Part shown: piece by piece, positions 17,434 to 24,412 of the stretch | Numbering within the stretch: the stretch's first letter is position 1 | Layout: the number at the start of each line of letters is the position of its first letter | Assembly: GCA_019683805.1 (NCBI GenBank) | Contig: JADGHQ010000006.1 | Span: forward strand, 1-64,000 | Direction of reading: 5' to 3' | Length of the DNA: 64,000 bases | From: Thermoleophilaceae bacterium | Lineage (GTDB): Bacteria; Actinomycetota; Thermoleophilia; Solirubrobacterales; Thermoleophilaceae | Translations under genes and position numbers: made by a program | The notes under the pieces: model-generated | Told to the model about the DNA's origin: nothing | Seen by the model: the letters and a program-made list of their open reading frames with translations, nothing else | The model's database searches: none

Positions 17434-18240
17434 GTGATCGATCTCCACGTCCACGCGCTCCCGGGGATCGACGACGGTCCCGCGGACCTCGCGGGCGCCG
17501 TGGAGCTGCTCCGCGCCGCCGCCGAGCAGGGCACCACGACCGTCGCCGCCACGCCGCACCTCCGCGAGGACTTCCCGCTCGTCCACGCCGACGAGCTCGA
17601 GAGCCGCTGCCGGCAGCTCCGCGCCGCGCTCCCGCCCGAGCTCCGCATCGAGCTCGTACAGGGCGGGGAGGTCGACATCCTCTGGGCGCGGGAGGCGAGC
17701 GACGAGGAGCTGCGGCTCGTCTCCTACGGCGCGCGCGGGGCCTACCTGCTGATCGAGACGCCGCACGTCGCCCTTCCGAACGCGTTCGAGGCGCTGCTGG
17801 CCGAGGTCGCCGGGCGCGGCTACCGGATCCTGCTCGCCCACCCCGAGTGGAACCCGACGTTCCAGGCGGATCCCGAGCGCCTCCGCCGGCTCGTCGCGCG
17901 CGGCGTGCTCGTGCAGGTGACCGCGCTCTCGCTCACGCTCTCAGACCGCGGCGCGCGGGCGCGCCGGCTCGCCGAGGCCCTGCTGCGCGAGGGCGCGGCG
18001 CACGTGATCGCCTCGGACGCGCACTCGGGCGGGCGCTTCCGCCCGCCGGCGCTCGCCGCGGGCGTCGAGGCCGCGCGCAGGATCGCGCCGCTGCGGGCTC
18101 GCTGGATGGTCACCGACGCCCCCGCCGCGATCCTCGCCGGCGAGCCGCTCCCCCAGCCCCCCGGCGAGCGCCGGCGCGGCCTGCTCTCGCGGCTCGGGCT
18201 CGGCGCGGGCAGGCGCGACAGCCGCTCGACGGCGCCGTAG
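17434..18240 (+). CDS. CpsB/YwqE-type PHP tyrosine phosphatase
   Basis: A 268-residue PHP-domain phosphatase that normally dephosphorylates the BY-kinase of the same capsule locus. The metal ligands are visible: DLHVHALPGIDDG at the start, ATPHLRED, GGEVDILW, LLAHPEWNP and ASDAHSGGR. It probably counteracts the Wzz-kinase fusion at 11467-13113, although the two genes are 4 kb apart and on opposite strands. The GTG at 17434 was chosen because the -10 box TACAGT lies just upstream and the PHP motif begins at once. The basic C-terminal 35 residues are variable. Confidence 0.9.
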   Translation: MIDLHVHALPGIDDGPADLAGAVELLRAAAEQGTTTVAATPHLREDFPLVHADELESRCRQLRAALPPELRIELVQGGEVDILWAREASDEELRLVSYGARGAYLLIETPHVALPNAFEALLAEVAGRGYRILLAHPEWNPTFQADPERLRRLVARGVLVQVTALSLTLSDRGARARRLAEALLREGAAHVIASDAHSGGRFRPPALAAGVEAARRIAPLRARWMVTDAPAAILAGEPLPQPPGERRRGLLSRLGLGAGRRDSRSTAP

Positions 18241-18243
18241 GGG

Positions 18244-18259
18244 CGGGACCGGGGTCCCG
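18244..18259. terminator. GC-rich hairpin between convergent genes
   Basis: CGGGACC-GG-GGTCCCG is a perfect 7-bp stem with a two-base centre, placed just after the PHP phosphatase stop and before the stop of the convergent coiled-coil gene. No T-tract follows, so it may act only as a weak or Rho-assisted terminator. Confidence 0.35.
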
Positions 18260-18265
18260 ACCGGC

Positions 18266-18907
18266 CTAGCGGCGGCCGGCGTCGCTCTCGAGCACCTCGT
18301 CCACGAGCGGCGCGGCGTCGCGGATCCCGAGCTCGCGGCTGAGGTGGGCCGCGATCTCGTCCCGCCGACCGCCCGCCACCGCCATCTGCAGGGCGACGAG
18401 CCGAGCCGCGTCGAGCTGCTCGCGATCGAGGTCGCGCACGGAGACGGCGGGCTCCCCGCGGCGCGGGCCCTCGCCGGGCGGCGGCCCGGCCGGCACGCGC
18501 GCGGCGTCCGCCGGCTCGCGCCCGGAGCCGGCCGAGGAGGACTCGCGCGCGACCCGGTGCGCAGTCTCGCCGAGGGCCTGCACGAGCGCCTGCAGCTGCG
18601 AGCGCACCGCGTCCGCCTGCTCGAGCCGGTCGAGGATCGATTCGGCGCGCTCGATCAGGAGGTCGCTCAGCTCCGCGATCCGGCGCTTGCGCTCGAGCAC
18701 CAGCGCGTCCGCGCGCCGGCGCGCCTCTTCGAGGTACTCCTGCGCCTCCCGCTCGGCCTCGCGCCGACGCAGCTCCGCGTCCTGCTCCGCCTCGCGCCGG
18801 ATCGCCGCCGCCATGCTCTCGGCGGCCGCCACGATCGACCGCACGCGCTCGCCGAGCTCGACCGAGATGCGGTCTTCAGGTAGCCCTGTGCTTCCGTGCG
18901 CGCTCAA
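18266..18907 (-). CDS. DivIVA-like coiled-coil protein
   Basis: A 213-residue protein dominated by a charged coiled coil (roughly residues 25-110: RREAEQDAELRRREAEREAQEYLEEARRRAD and on), a proline-rich linker, and a conserved C-terminal DLDREQLDAARLVALQMAVAGGRRDEIAAHLSRELG segment. It resembles the DivIVA-related cytoskeletal proteins of actinobacteria, but the N-terminal DivIVA membrane motif is not obvious. The TTG start at 18907 is inferred from the -10 box TAGCGT eight bases upstream; the preceding Val codon is GTA and cannot initiate. Role unknown; septum or pole scaffolding is a guess. Confidence 0.65.
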   Translation of the reverse strand: MSAHGSTGLPEDRISVELGERVRSIVAAAESMAAAIRREAEQDAELRRREAEREAQEYLEEARRRADALVLERKRRIAELSDLLIERAESILDRLEQADAVRSQLQALVQALGETAHRVARESSSAGSGREPADAARVPAGPPPGEGPRRGEPAVSVRDLDREQLDAARLVALQMAVAGGRRDEIAAHLSRELGIRDAAPLVDEVLESDAGRR

Positions 18908-18915
18908 CTCGGGAC

Positions 18916-18921
18916 ACGCTA
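18916..18921 (-). promoter_or_regulatory. -10 box TAGCGT, leaderless TTG start
   Basis: TAGCGT on the minus strand ends eight bases before the TTG at 18907, supporting a leaderless transcript for the coiled-coil protein. Confidence 0.5.
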
Positions 18922-19014
18922 CCAGCGAGCACGGCGGCCGGGAAGGCGCCGAAGCCGCCGAAATGCCGGCGCCTGCGCCCCGGCCGCCGGGTCCGCGTCG
19001 GCTGGGCCTCTCGA

Positions 19015-19548
19015 CTAGGCGCCGGCGCCCCCGCCCGGGTTCTTCCGGGGCACCAGCACGGCGCGCTTGAAGGTCGCGACGAGCACGCCGTCCTGGTTGT
19101 AGACGTCGGTCCTGACCTTCACGACGCCGCGATCGGGCTTCGAGCTCGACGGGCGCACCTCGAGCACCTCGCTCTCGGCGAACAGGGTGTCGCCGTGGAA
19201 GACCGGGGCGGGGTGCGAGAGCTCCTCGGTGGCCAGGTTCGCGATCGCCTTGCCCGAGACGTCGGCGACGGACATCCCCAGCGCGAGCGAGTAGACGAGC
19301 GGGCCCACGACCACGTTGCGCCCCTGCTGCGACTTCGACGCGTAGACGTCGTTGATGTGCAGCGGGTGGTGGTTCATCGTGATGAGGCAGAAGAGGTGGT
19401 CGTCGGCCTCGGTCACCGTCTTGGCCGGCCAGTGCTTGTACACCGCCCCCACCTCGAACTCCTCGAGGTAGCGCCCGTACGGGCGCGCTCCGGAAGCTTC
19501 CCTCGTCGCCTGGTCGGTGGCGATCTCCTTGGTGCCGGTCTGGGTCAT
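19015..19548 (-). CDS. MaoC-like hydratase (mesaconyl/itaconyl-CoA hydratase type)
   Basis: A 177-residue hotdog-fold hydratase. RYLEEFEVGAVYKHWPAKTVTEADDHLF and NHHPLHIND match the MaoC hydratase signature of enzymes acting on branched dicarboxyl-CoA esters, such as beta-methylmalyl-CoA/mesaconyl-CoA. It is about half the length of Rhodobacter-type Mch, so it should work as a dimer of single hotdog domains. It lies divergent from a malyl/citramalyl-CoA lyase operon, with a palindromic operator in between, so the two transcripts are probably co-regulated. An AGAGGGAT Shine-Dalgarno-like sequence precedes the ATG. The exact substrate is inferred only from this context. Confidence 0.78.
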   Translation of the reverse strand: MTQTGTKEIATDQATREASGARPYGRYLEEFEVGAVYKHWPAKTVTEADDHLFCLITMNHHPLHINDVYASKSQQGRNVVVGPLVYSLALGMSVADVSGKAIANLATEELSHPAPVFHGDTLFAESEVLEVRPSSSKPDRGVVKVRTDVYNQDGVLVATFKRAVLVPRKNPGGGAGA

Positions 19549-19618
19549 CGGATCCCTCTGGTCGCTTGCATCGAGTCATGGTCGCGCGCGAGGCGCAGCA
19601 CGTCGCGCGGCGGGTTGG

Positions 19619-19634
19619 TTGACTCGTCAGTCAA
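19619..19634. promoter_or_regulatory. palindromic operator TTGACT-CGTC-AGTCAA
   Basis: An inverted repeat with perfect 6-bp arms lies between the MaoC gene and the lyase operon. A TAGGAT -10 box on the minus strand (19650-19645) would start MaoC transcription just ahead of the palindrome, which would then cover about +4 to +19. The core TGACTCG-N2-AGTCA is found again at the acyl-CoA dehydrogenase promoter (29524-29537). The form suits a TetR-family repressor; no such gene is in the window. Confidence 0.65.
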
Positions 19635-19730
19635 CGGACGTGAAATCCTAATGGGCGGTACATTTCGCCGCCCCCGGCAGCCCTGGCGCGGACCCTGCAG
19701 GCGCAGGCGCCGCGACCCGGAGAAGCAACC

Positions 19731-19736
19731 AGGAGG
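19731..19736 (+). promoter_or_regulatory. Shine-Dalgarno AGGAGG deciding a TTG start
   Basis: A full AGGAGG lies five bases before TTG 19742. It fixes the start of the lyase gene and shows this operon has a conventional leader, unlike many neighbours. Confidence 0.75.
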
Positions 19737-19741
19737 CTCGA

Positions 19742-20791
19742 TTGCGCAATCCCCGCGACTTCGCCAAGCCGCTCGCCGTCGGCGCTCCCGACCCGTTGCT
19801 CGAGATCCCCGTGAAGCCCTCGCGGATGATCCACTTCTTCGACGCGAGCAACGAGAAGATGGTCGCCAAGGTGCCGGAGATGGCCCGGCAGGCCGACATC
19901 CTGCTCGGCAACCTCGAGGACGCCGTGCCGGCGGACCGCAAGGAGGCGGCCCGCGAGGGCCTCGTCAAGGTGGGCAGGGAGGCCGACCTGGGAGGCACTC
20001 CCCTCTGGACCCGGGTGAACAGCCTCGACTCGCCCTGGGTGCTCGACGATCTGATCACGCTCGTCGGCGAGATCGGCGACAGGCTCGAGGTGATCATGGT
20101 CCCGAAGGTCGAGGGGCCGTGGGACATCCACTACGTTGACCGGCTGCTCGCCCAGCTCGAGGCGAAGGCAGGGCTCGAGCGGCCGATCCTCGTGCACGCG
20201 ATCCTCGAGACCGCGCAGGGCGTGGCCAACGTCGAGGAGATCGCCGCGGCCAGCCCGCGCATGCAGGGCATGAGCTTCGGGCCGGCCGACCTGGCCGCGT
20301 CGCGGCGCATGAAGACGACGCGCGTGGGCGGCGGCCACCCCGGCTACCGCGTGATCGAGGACCCGAGCCCCGAGGGCCCCGACGCCCCGCGCCAGAGCTA
20401 CCAGCAGGACCTCTGGCACTACTCGATCGGGCGCATGGTCGACGCCTGCGCCGCCAACGGCATCCTCCCCTTCTACGGCCCGTTCGGCGACATCGCGGAC
20501 ACCGTCGGCTGCGAGGCCCAGTTCCGCGCGGCGTTCCTGATGGGCTGCGTCGGCGCTTGGTCGCTCCACCCCCGCCAGATCGAGGTCGCCAAGCGCGTCT
20601 TCAGCCCGGAGCCCGAGGAGGTGCGCTGGGCGATGAAGGTGATCGAGGCGATCCCGGACGGCCGCGGCGTCCACATGATCGACGGCAAGATGCAGGACGA
20701 CGCGACCTGGAAGCAGTGCAAGGTCATGGTCAACCTCGCCGAGATGCTGGCCGAGAAGGACCCCGAGCTGAAGGAGGCCTACGGGCTGTGA
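19742..20791 (+). CDS. mcl: malyl-CoA / beta-methylmalyl-CoA / citramalyl-CoA lyase (CitE-like)
   Basis: A 349-residue HpcH/HpaI-CitE family lyase, the same length as the trifunctional Mcl of Chloroflexus. It shows [16 protein letters not shown] (metal-site Glu/Asp), [28 protein letters not shown] (catalytic region), [27 protein letters not shown] and the long C-terminal [15 protein letters not shown] tail typical of the malyl-CoA lyase subgroup. It cleaves 3-hydroxydicarboxyl-CoA esters to acetyl- or propionyl-CoA plus glyoxylate, or to acetyl-CoA plus pyruvate. Its stop overlaps the ligase beta-subunit start as GTGA, so substrate activation and cleavage are translationally coupled. The exact C4 or C5 substrate is not fixed by sequence. 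Confidence 0.88.
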   Translation: MRNPRDFAKPLAVGAPDPLLEIPVKPSRMIHFFDASNEKMVAKVPEMARQADILLGNLEDAVPADRKEAAREGLVKVGREADLGGTPLWTRVNSLDSPWVLDDLITLVGEIGDRLEVIMVPKVEGPWDIHYVDRLLAQLEAKAGLERPILVHAILETAQGVANVEEIAAASPRMQGMSFGPADLAASRRMKTTRVGGGHPGYRVIEDPSPEGPDAPRQSYQQDLWHYSIGRMVDACAANGILPFYGPFGDIADTVGCEAQFRAAFLMGCVGAWSLHPRQIEVAKRVFSPEPEEVRWAMKVIEAIPDGRGVHMIDGKMQDDATWKQCKVMVNLAEMLAEKDPELKEAYGL

Positions 20792-22065
20792 GGCTCTTCG
20801 AGTACGAGTCCCGCCAGATCCTCGAGCGCGAGGGCATCCCGGTGACGAAGGCGGGGGTCGCCCGCACGCCCGAGGAGGCCGAGCGGATCGCGCGCGAGAT
20901 CGCCGGGCCGGTGGTGCTGAAGTCCCAGGTGCTGACCGGGGGGCGCATGAAGGCCGGCGGCGTCAAGTTCGCCGACACCCCCGAGGAGGCGCGCGCCCAC
21001 GCCGAGCACATCCTCGGCCTCGAGATCAACGGCCACATGCCGCGCGGCGTGCTGGTGGGGCACAAGGCGCCGATCGCCAAGGAGCTCTACGCCGGCGTGA
21101 TCTACGACGGCACGCGCAAGCTGCCGACGTTCGTGTTCAGCGACATGGGCGGCATCGACATCGAGGAGGTCGCGGAGACCCACCCCGACCACATCGGGCG
21201 CGGCCACTTCTCGACGATCCTGCCGCAGATGGACTTCCGCGCGAAGGACGTGATCGCGTCGGTCGGCATCACGGGCGGCGACCTCAACAAGCTGACGCCG
21301 ATCCTCTCGAAGCTCGCGCGGCTGTTCGTCAAGTACGACATGACGCTCGCCGAGATCAACCCGCTGGCGCAGCTCGAGGACGGCAGCTTCGTGGCGGTCG
21401 ACGCGCACATGGACATGGAGAACGAGGCGCGCGGGCGCCACAAGGCGCTGCTCGCCGAGCTCGGCGTGGGCGACGAGGAGACGCGCGAGGCGCGCGAGCC
21501 GACGCCGTTCGAGATCGAGGGCGAGCGGATCGACTCGGTCGACCACCGCGGCGTCGCCGGCAACGTGACCGAGTTCGACGGCAACCTCGGGCTCGTGATC
21601 GGCGCGGGCGGCGGCTCGCTGACGCTCTTCGACGCGGTCCGCAAGTACGGCGGCAGGCCCGCGAACTACTGCGAGATCGGCGGCAACCCGAGCGTCTCGA
21701 AGGCATGCAACCTCACCAAGCTCGTGCTCCAGAAGCCGGGCGTCGACAAGATCGCGGTGATGATGTCGATCGTGTCGAACACGCGCGTCGACATCGTGGC
21801 GCGCGGCGTGATCAAGGCGTGTACGGAGCTCGGCTACGACCCGGCCGAGAAGATCGCGATCTTCCGCATCCCGGGCGCGTGGGAGGACGAGGGCTTCAAG
21901 ATCCTCGAGCGCTACGGCGTCGAGTACTGCGACCGCAGCGTGTCGATGCACGAGGCGGCGCGGCGCGCCGTGGAGAAGATCGGCGGCCAGGCGGCCGCGC
22001 AGACCCCGGCGGCCGGCGCGGAGGAGGGCACCTCCGGCGCGGCGACGGAGGTGACGCAACCATGA
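20788..22065 (+). CDS. succinate/malate-CoA ligase beta subunit (SucC/MtkA-like)
   Basis: A 425-residue ATP-grasp subunit: [21 protein letters not shown] at the start, [18 protein letters not shown] (nucleotide-binding Lys/Arg region), [13 protein letters not shown] (metal site), and [32 protein letters not shown] in the CoA-ligase domain. It ends in an Ala/Gly/Thr-rich tail of about 25 residues. With the alpha subunit it forms an acyl-CoA via a phosphohistidine. The adjacent malyl-CoA lyase points to malate thiokinase or a C5-dicarboxylate CoA ligase rather than the TCA enzyme, but the subfamily cannot be proved by eye. Translation starts at GTG inside the lyase stop and ends inside the alpha-subunit start (ATGA). 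Confidence 0.85.
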   Translation: MRLFEYESRQILEREGIPVTKAGVARTPEEAERIAREIAGPVVLKSQVLTGGRMKAGGVKFADTPEEARAHAEHILGLEINGHMPRGVLVGHKAPIAKELYAGVIYDGTRKLPTFVFSDMGGIDIEEVAETHPDHIGRGHFSTILPQMDFRAKDVIASVGITGGDLNKLTPILSKLARLFVKYDMTLAEINPLAQLEDGSFVAVDAHMDMENEARGRHKALLAELGVGDEETREAREPTPFEIEGERIDSVDHRGVAGNVTEFDGNLGLVIGAGGGSLTLFDAVRKYGGRPANYCEIGGNPSVSKACNLTKLVLQKPGVDKIAVMMSIVSNTRVDIVARGVIKACTELGYDPAEKIAIFRIPGAWEDEGFKILERYGVEYCDRSVSMHEAARRAVEKIGGQAAAQTPAAGAEEGTSGAATEVTQP

Positions 22066-22979
22066 GCATCCTCATCGACGAGAGCACGACCTTCATCGTC
22101 CAGGGCATCACGGGCCGCGAGGCCGTGAACCTGACGAGGGAGTGCCTCGACTACGGCTCGAAGATCGTCGGCGGCGTGACGCCCGGCCGCCGCGGCCGCG
22201 AGGTCCACGGCGTCCCCGTGTACGACTCGGTGGCGCAGCTCGTCGGCGAGCTCGGCTTCGTGCCGGACGGCTCGGTCGTGACGGTGCCGCCCGCGTTCGC
22301 CAAGGACGCGGTGTTCGAGGCGATCGAGGCCGGCATCAAGCTGATCGTCGTCGTGACCGAGCGCATCCCGCGCTACGACGTCGCGCAGATGGTCGAGCTC
22401 GCCGGCCTGCGCGGCGCGCGCATCATCGGCCCGAACTGCCTCGGGATCATCCGCCCGGGCGTCGCCAAGATGGGCGGCATCGGCGGGCCCGCGAAGGACG
22501 CGCAGAAGGCCTACAAGCCCGGCTGCGTCGGGGTGATGTCGCGCTCGGGCGGCATGACGACGGAGATCTCCTCGACCCTCTCGGCCGCCGGCCTCGGCGT
22601 GTCGACCGCGATCTCGATCGGCGGCGACGCGATCATCGGCTCGACCTACGCGGAGCTGATGCCGCTCTTCGAGGCGGACGCGCAGACCGAGGCGATCGTG
22701 ATCTACACCGAGCCGGGCGGGCGCATGGAGGCGCAGCTCGCCGAGTGGGTCAAGCAGAACGACTCGCGGCTGCCGATCGTCGCCTTCATGGCGGGCCGCT
22801 TCATGGACGAGATGCCCGGCATGAGCTTCGGCCACGCCGGCACGATCGTGGAGGGCAAGGCCGACACCGCCGCCGAGAAGATCGCGCGGCTCCAGGAGGC
22901 CGGGATCACGGTGGCGGAGGAGATCGCGGAGATCCCCGACCTCGTGAGGCAGAAGATCGCTAGCAAGGCGGTGGCGTGA
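22062..22979 (+). CDS. succinate/malate-CoA ligase alpha subunit (SucD/MtkB-like)
   Basis: A 305-residue CoA-binding and phosphohistidine subunit. FIVQGITGREAVNLTRECLDYG (CoA-binding Rossmann start), GGVTPGRRG, IGPNCLGIIRPG, MSRSGGMTTEISSTL and the active-site SFGHAGTIVEG with His at residue 258 are all intact. It works with the overlapping beta subunit. The presence of both subunits next to a CitE-type lyase favours activation of malate or a methyl-substituted dicarboxylate that is then cleaved. The stop overlaps the start region of the ferredoxin-like gene. Confidence 0.87.
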   Translation: MSILIDESTTFIVQGITGREAVNLTRECLDYGSKIVGGVTPGRRGREVHGVPVYDSVAQLVGELGFVPDGSVVTVPPAFAKDAVFEAIEAGIKLIVVVTERIPRYDVAQMVELAGLRGARIIGPNCLGIIRPGVAKMGGIGGPAKDAQKAYKPGCVGVMSRSGGMTTEISSTLSAAGLGVSTAISIGGDAIIGSTYAELMPLFEADAQTEAIVIYTEPGGRMEAQLAEWVKQNDSRLPIVAFMAGRFMDEMPGMSFGHAGTIVEGKADTAAEKIARLQEAGITVAEEIAEIPDLVRQKIASKAVA

Positions 22980-23224
22980 TGGCGGACGGGATGTTCATCC
23001 AGGTCGAGGTCGACGAGTCGGTCCGCGGCGACGCGGAGCTGGCGCAGAAGCTCGCGGACGCCTGCCCGGTCGACATCTTCGAGAACGCCGGCGGGCGGGT
23101 CGAGATCGTCCCCGCGAACCTCGACGAGTGCGTGCTCTGCGAGCTCTGCATCCACGCCGCGCCGCCGGGCGCCGTCAGGGTGAGGAAGCTCTACAGCGGC
23201 GAAGTCCTGCAGTCAGCGGATTGA
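22976..23224 (+). CDS. FixX/ETF-QO-tail-like 4Fe-4S ferredoxin
   Basis: An 82-residue protein with the cysteine order CP...CxxCxxC: Cys30 in ACPVDIFE, then Cys52, 55 and 58 in DECVLCELCIHAAPPGAV. This single-cluster order is that of FixX and the C-terminal domain of ETF:quinone oxidoreductase, not that of ordinary 2[4Fe-4S] ferredoxins. I infer an electron carrier for an acyl-CoA dehydrogenase/ETF system. It is translationally coupled on both sides (GTG 22976 or ATG 22979 at the upstream stop; its stop shares bases with the TTG of the next gene). An ETF is not seen in the window. Confidence 0.72.
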   Translation: MMADGMFIQVEVDESVRGDAELAQKLADACPVDIFENAGGRVEIVPANLDECVLCELCIHAAPPGAVRVRKLYSGEVLQSAD

Positions 23225-23634
23225 GCCCGGAACTCACGCCCGAGGCGATCGCCGAGTTCCAGCCGGACACGTTCCCCGGCGACCTCGGCATCGAGCCGCT
23301 CGAGGTGAGCGCGCGGGGCGCGCGCGGCCGCATCGTCGCCGACCGCCGGCACCTCCACCCCGGGGGCTACGTGCACGGCGGGGTGTGGGTGTCGCTCGCC
23401 GACACCGTCGCGGCCTGGGCGACGCTGAGCAACCTCGAGCCCGACCAGGGCTTCACCACCATCGAGCTGAAGATCAACGTGTTCGCGGCGGGACGCGAGG
23501 GCGACGAGCTCGTGGCCGCCGCCGAGCCGCTCCACATCGGGAAGCGCACGCAGGCGTGGGAGGTCCGCGTGACGAACGGCGATCGCCTCGCCGCCCTGTT
23601 CGTCTGCACCCAGATGGTGCTGCAGGAGGGGTAG
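23221..23634 (+). CDS. PaaI-like hotdog thioesterase
   Basis: A 137-residue hotdog-fold thioesterase. HLHPGGYVHGGVWVSLADTVAAWAT is the PaaI/YbgC-type HGGVxxxLxD signature with the catalytic Asp, followed by TTIELKINVFAAGREGDELVAAAEPLHIGKRTQAWEV. It may hydrolyse stalled CoA esters formed by the operon. The TTG start overlaps the TGA of the ferredoxin gene (TTGA), making this the fifth translationally coupled gene. No terminator is evident in the 118 bases that follow. Confidence 0.85.
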   Translation: MSPELTPEAIAEFQPDTFPGDLGIEPLEVSARGARGRIVADRRHLHPGGYVHGGVWVSLADTVAAWATLSNLEPDQGFTTIELKINVFAAGREGDELVAAAEPLHIGKRTQAWEVRVTNGDRLAALFVCTQMVLQEG

Positions 23635-23738
23635 GCCCGAGCGTGCGGGCGGCCGCGGCCGGAGGCGCGGCTCCCATCGGTGGTTTCCCGCAGGCCGCCC
23701 GCGGACCACGACGGATGGCCGCCGGCCGCGCACGCGGC

Positions 23739-23744
23739 TAACCT
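23739..23744 (+). promoter_or_regulatory. -10 box TAACCT, leaderless start
   Basis: TAACCT ends eight bases before ATG 23753 of the response regulator; no Shine-Dalgarno sequence lies between. Confidence 0.55.
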
Positions 23745-23752
23745 GCCCTCAC

Positions 23753-24412
23753 ATGGCGACGCACGAAGGCAACGCCGGCGGCGCCGTGAAGGTCGTCATC
23801 GCCGACGACCACGCGGTCGTCCGCAACGGGCTCAGGCTGCTGCTCGACAACGAGGACGGCCTCGAGGTCGTCGCCGAGGCCGGCGACGTCGAGTCCGCGC
23901 TCCATTACGTGCGCGCCCACCGGCCCGACGTGCTGGTGCTCGACCTCAACATGCCGGGCGGCCCGACCGTCCCGATGATCCCGCGCTTCCGTGAGGAGTC
24001 GCCGGACACGCGCGTCGTCGTGCTCACGATGCAGACCGACGCCGCGTTCGCGCGCGACGCCCTCCAGGCCGGCGCCTCCGGCTACGTGCTCAAGGAGGCG
24101 GCGTCCCAGGAGCTCGTCGAGGCTGTGCGGCTCGCCGCCTCCGGCGGCACCTACCTGAACCCGCAGCTCGGCGCGCGCCTCGCCGCCGCGCCGCCCGAGC
24201 CGAGCGGGCCGCCGGACGACCTCACCGAGCGCGAGCTCGAGGTGCTCCGGCTGATCGCGCTCGGGCACACGAACGCGGAGATCGCCCAGCAGCTCTACCT
24301 GTCGGTGCGGACCGTCGAGTCGCACCGGGCGCACATCCAGCAGAAGCTGCGCCGCTCGACGCGCGCCGAGCTGGTCCGCTACGCGCTCGACCACAAGCTG
24401 CTCGAGGTCTAA
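23753..24412 (+). CDS. NarL/LuxR-family response regulator
   Basis: A 219-residue regulator with a receiver domain (acidic pair IADDHA, phospho-acceptor Asp64 in VLVLDLNMPGG, Lys in YVLKEAA) and a C-terminal LuxR helix-turn-helix: LTERELEVLRLIALGHTNAEIAQQLYLSVRTVESH. It is probably paired with the GAF histidine kinase that converges on it, because their stop codons interlock (CTAA at 24409-24412). Its target genes are unknown. The start follows a -10 box directly, so it should be leaderless. Confidence 0.92.
   Translation: MATHEGNAGGAVKVVIADDHAVVRNGLRLLLDNEDGLEVVAEAGDVESALHYVRAHRPDVLVLDLNMPGGPTVPMIPRFREESPDTRVVVLTMQTDAAFARDALQAGASGYVLKEAASQELVEAVRLAASGGTYLNPQLGARLAAAPPEPSGPPDDLTERELEVLRLIALGHTNAEIAQQLYLSVRTVESHRAHIQQKLRRSTRAELVRYALDHKLLEV

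Noticed and set aside
19659-19664. TACATT considered as the -10 box of the lyase operon
   Set aside because: No -35 at a proper distance and no independent support; the real start site of this operon could not be decided.
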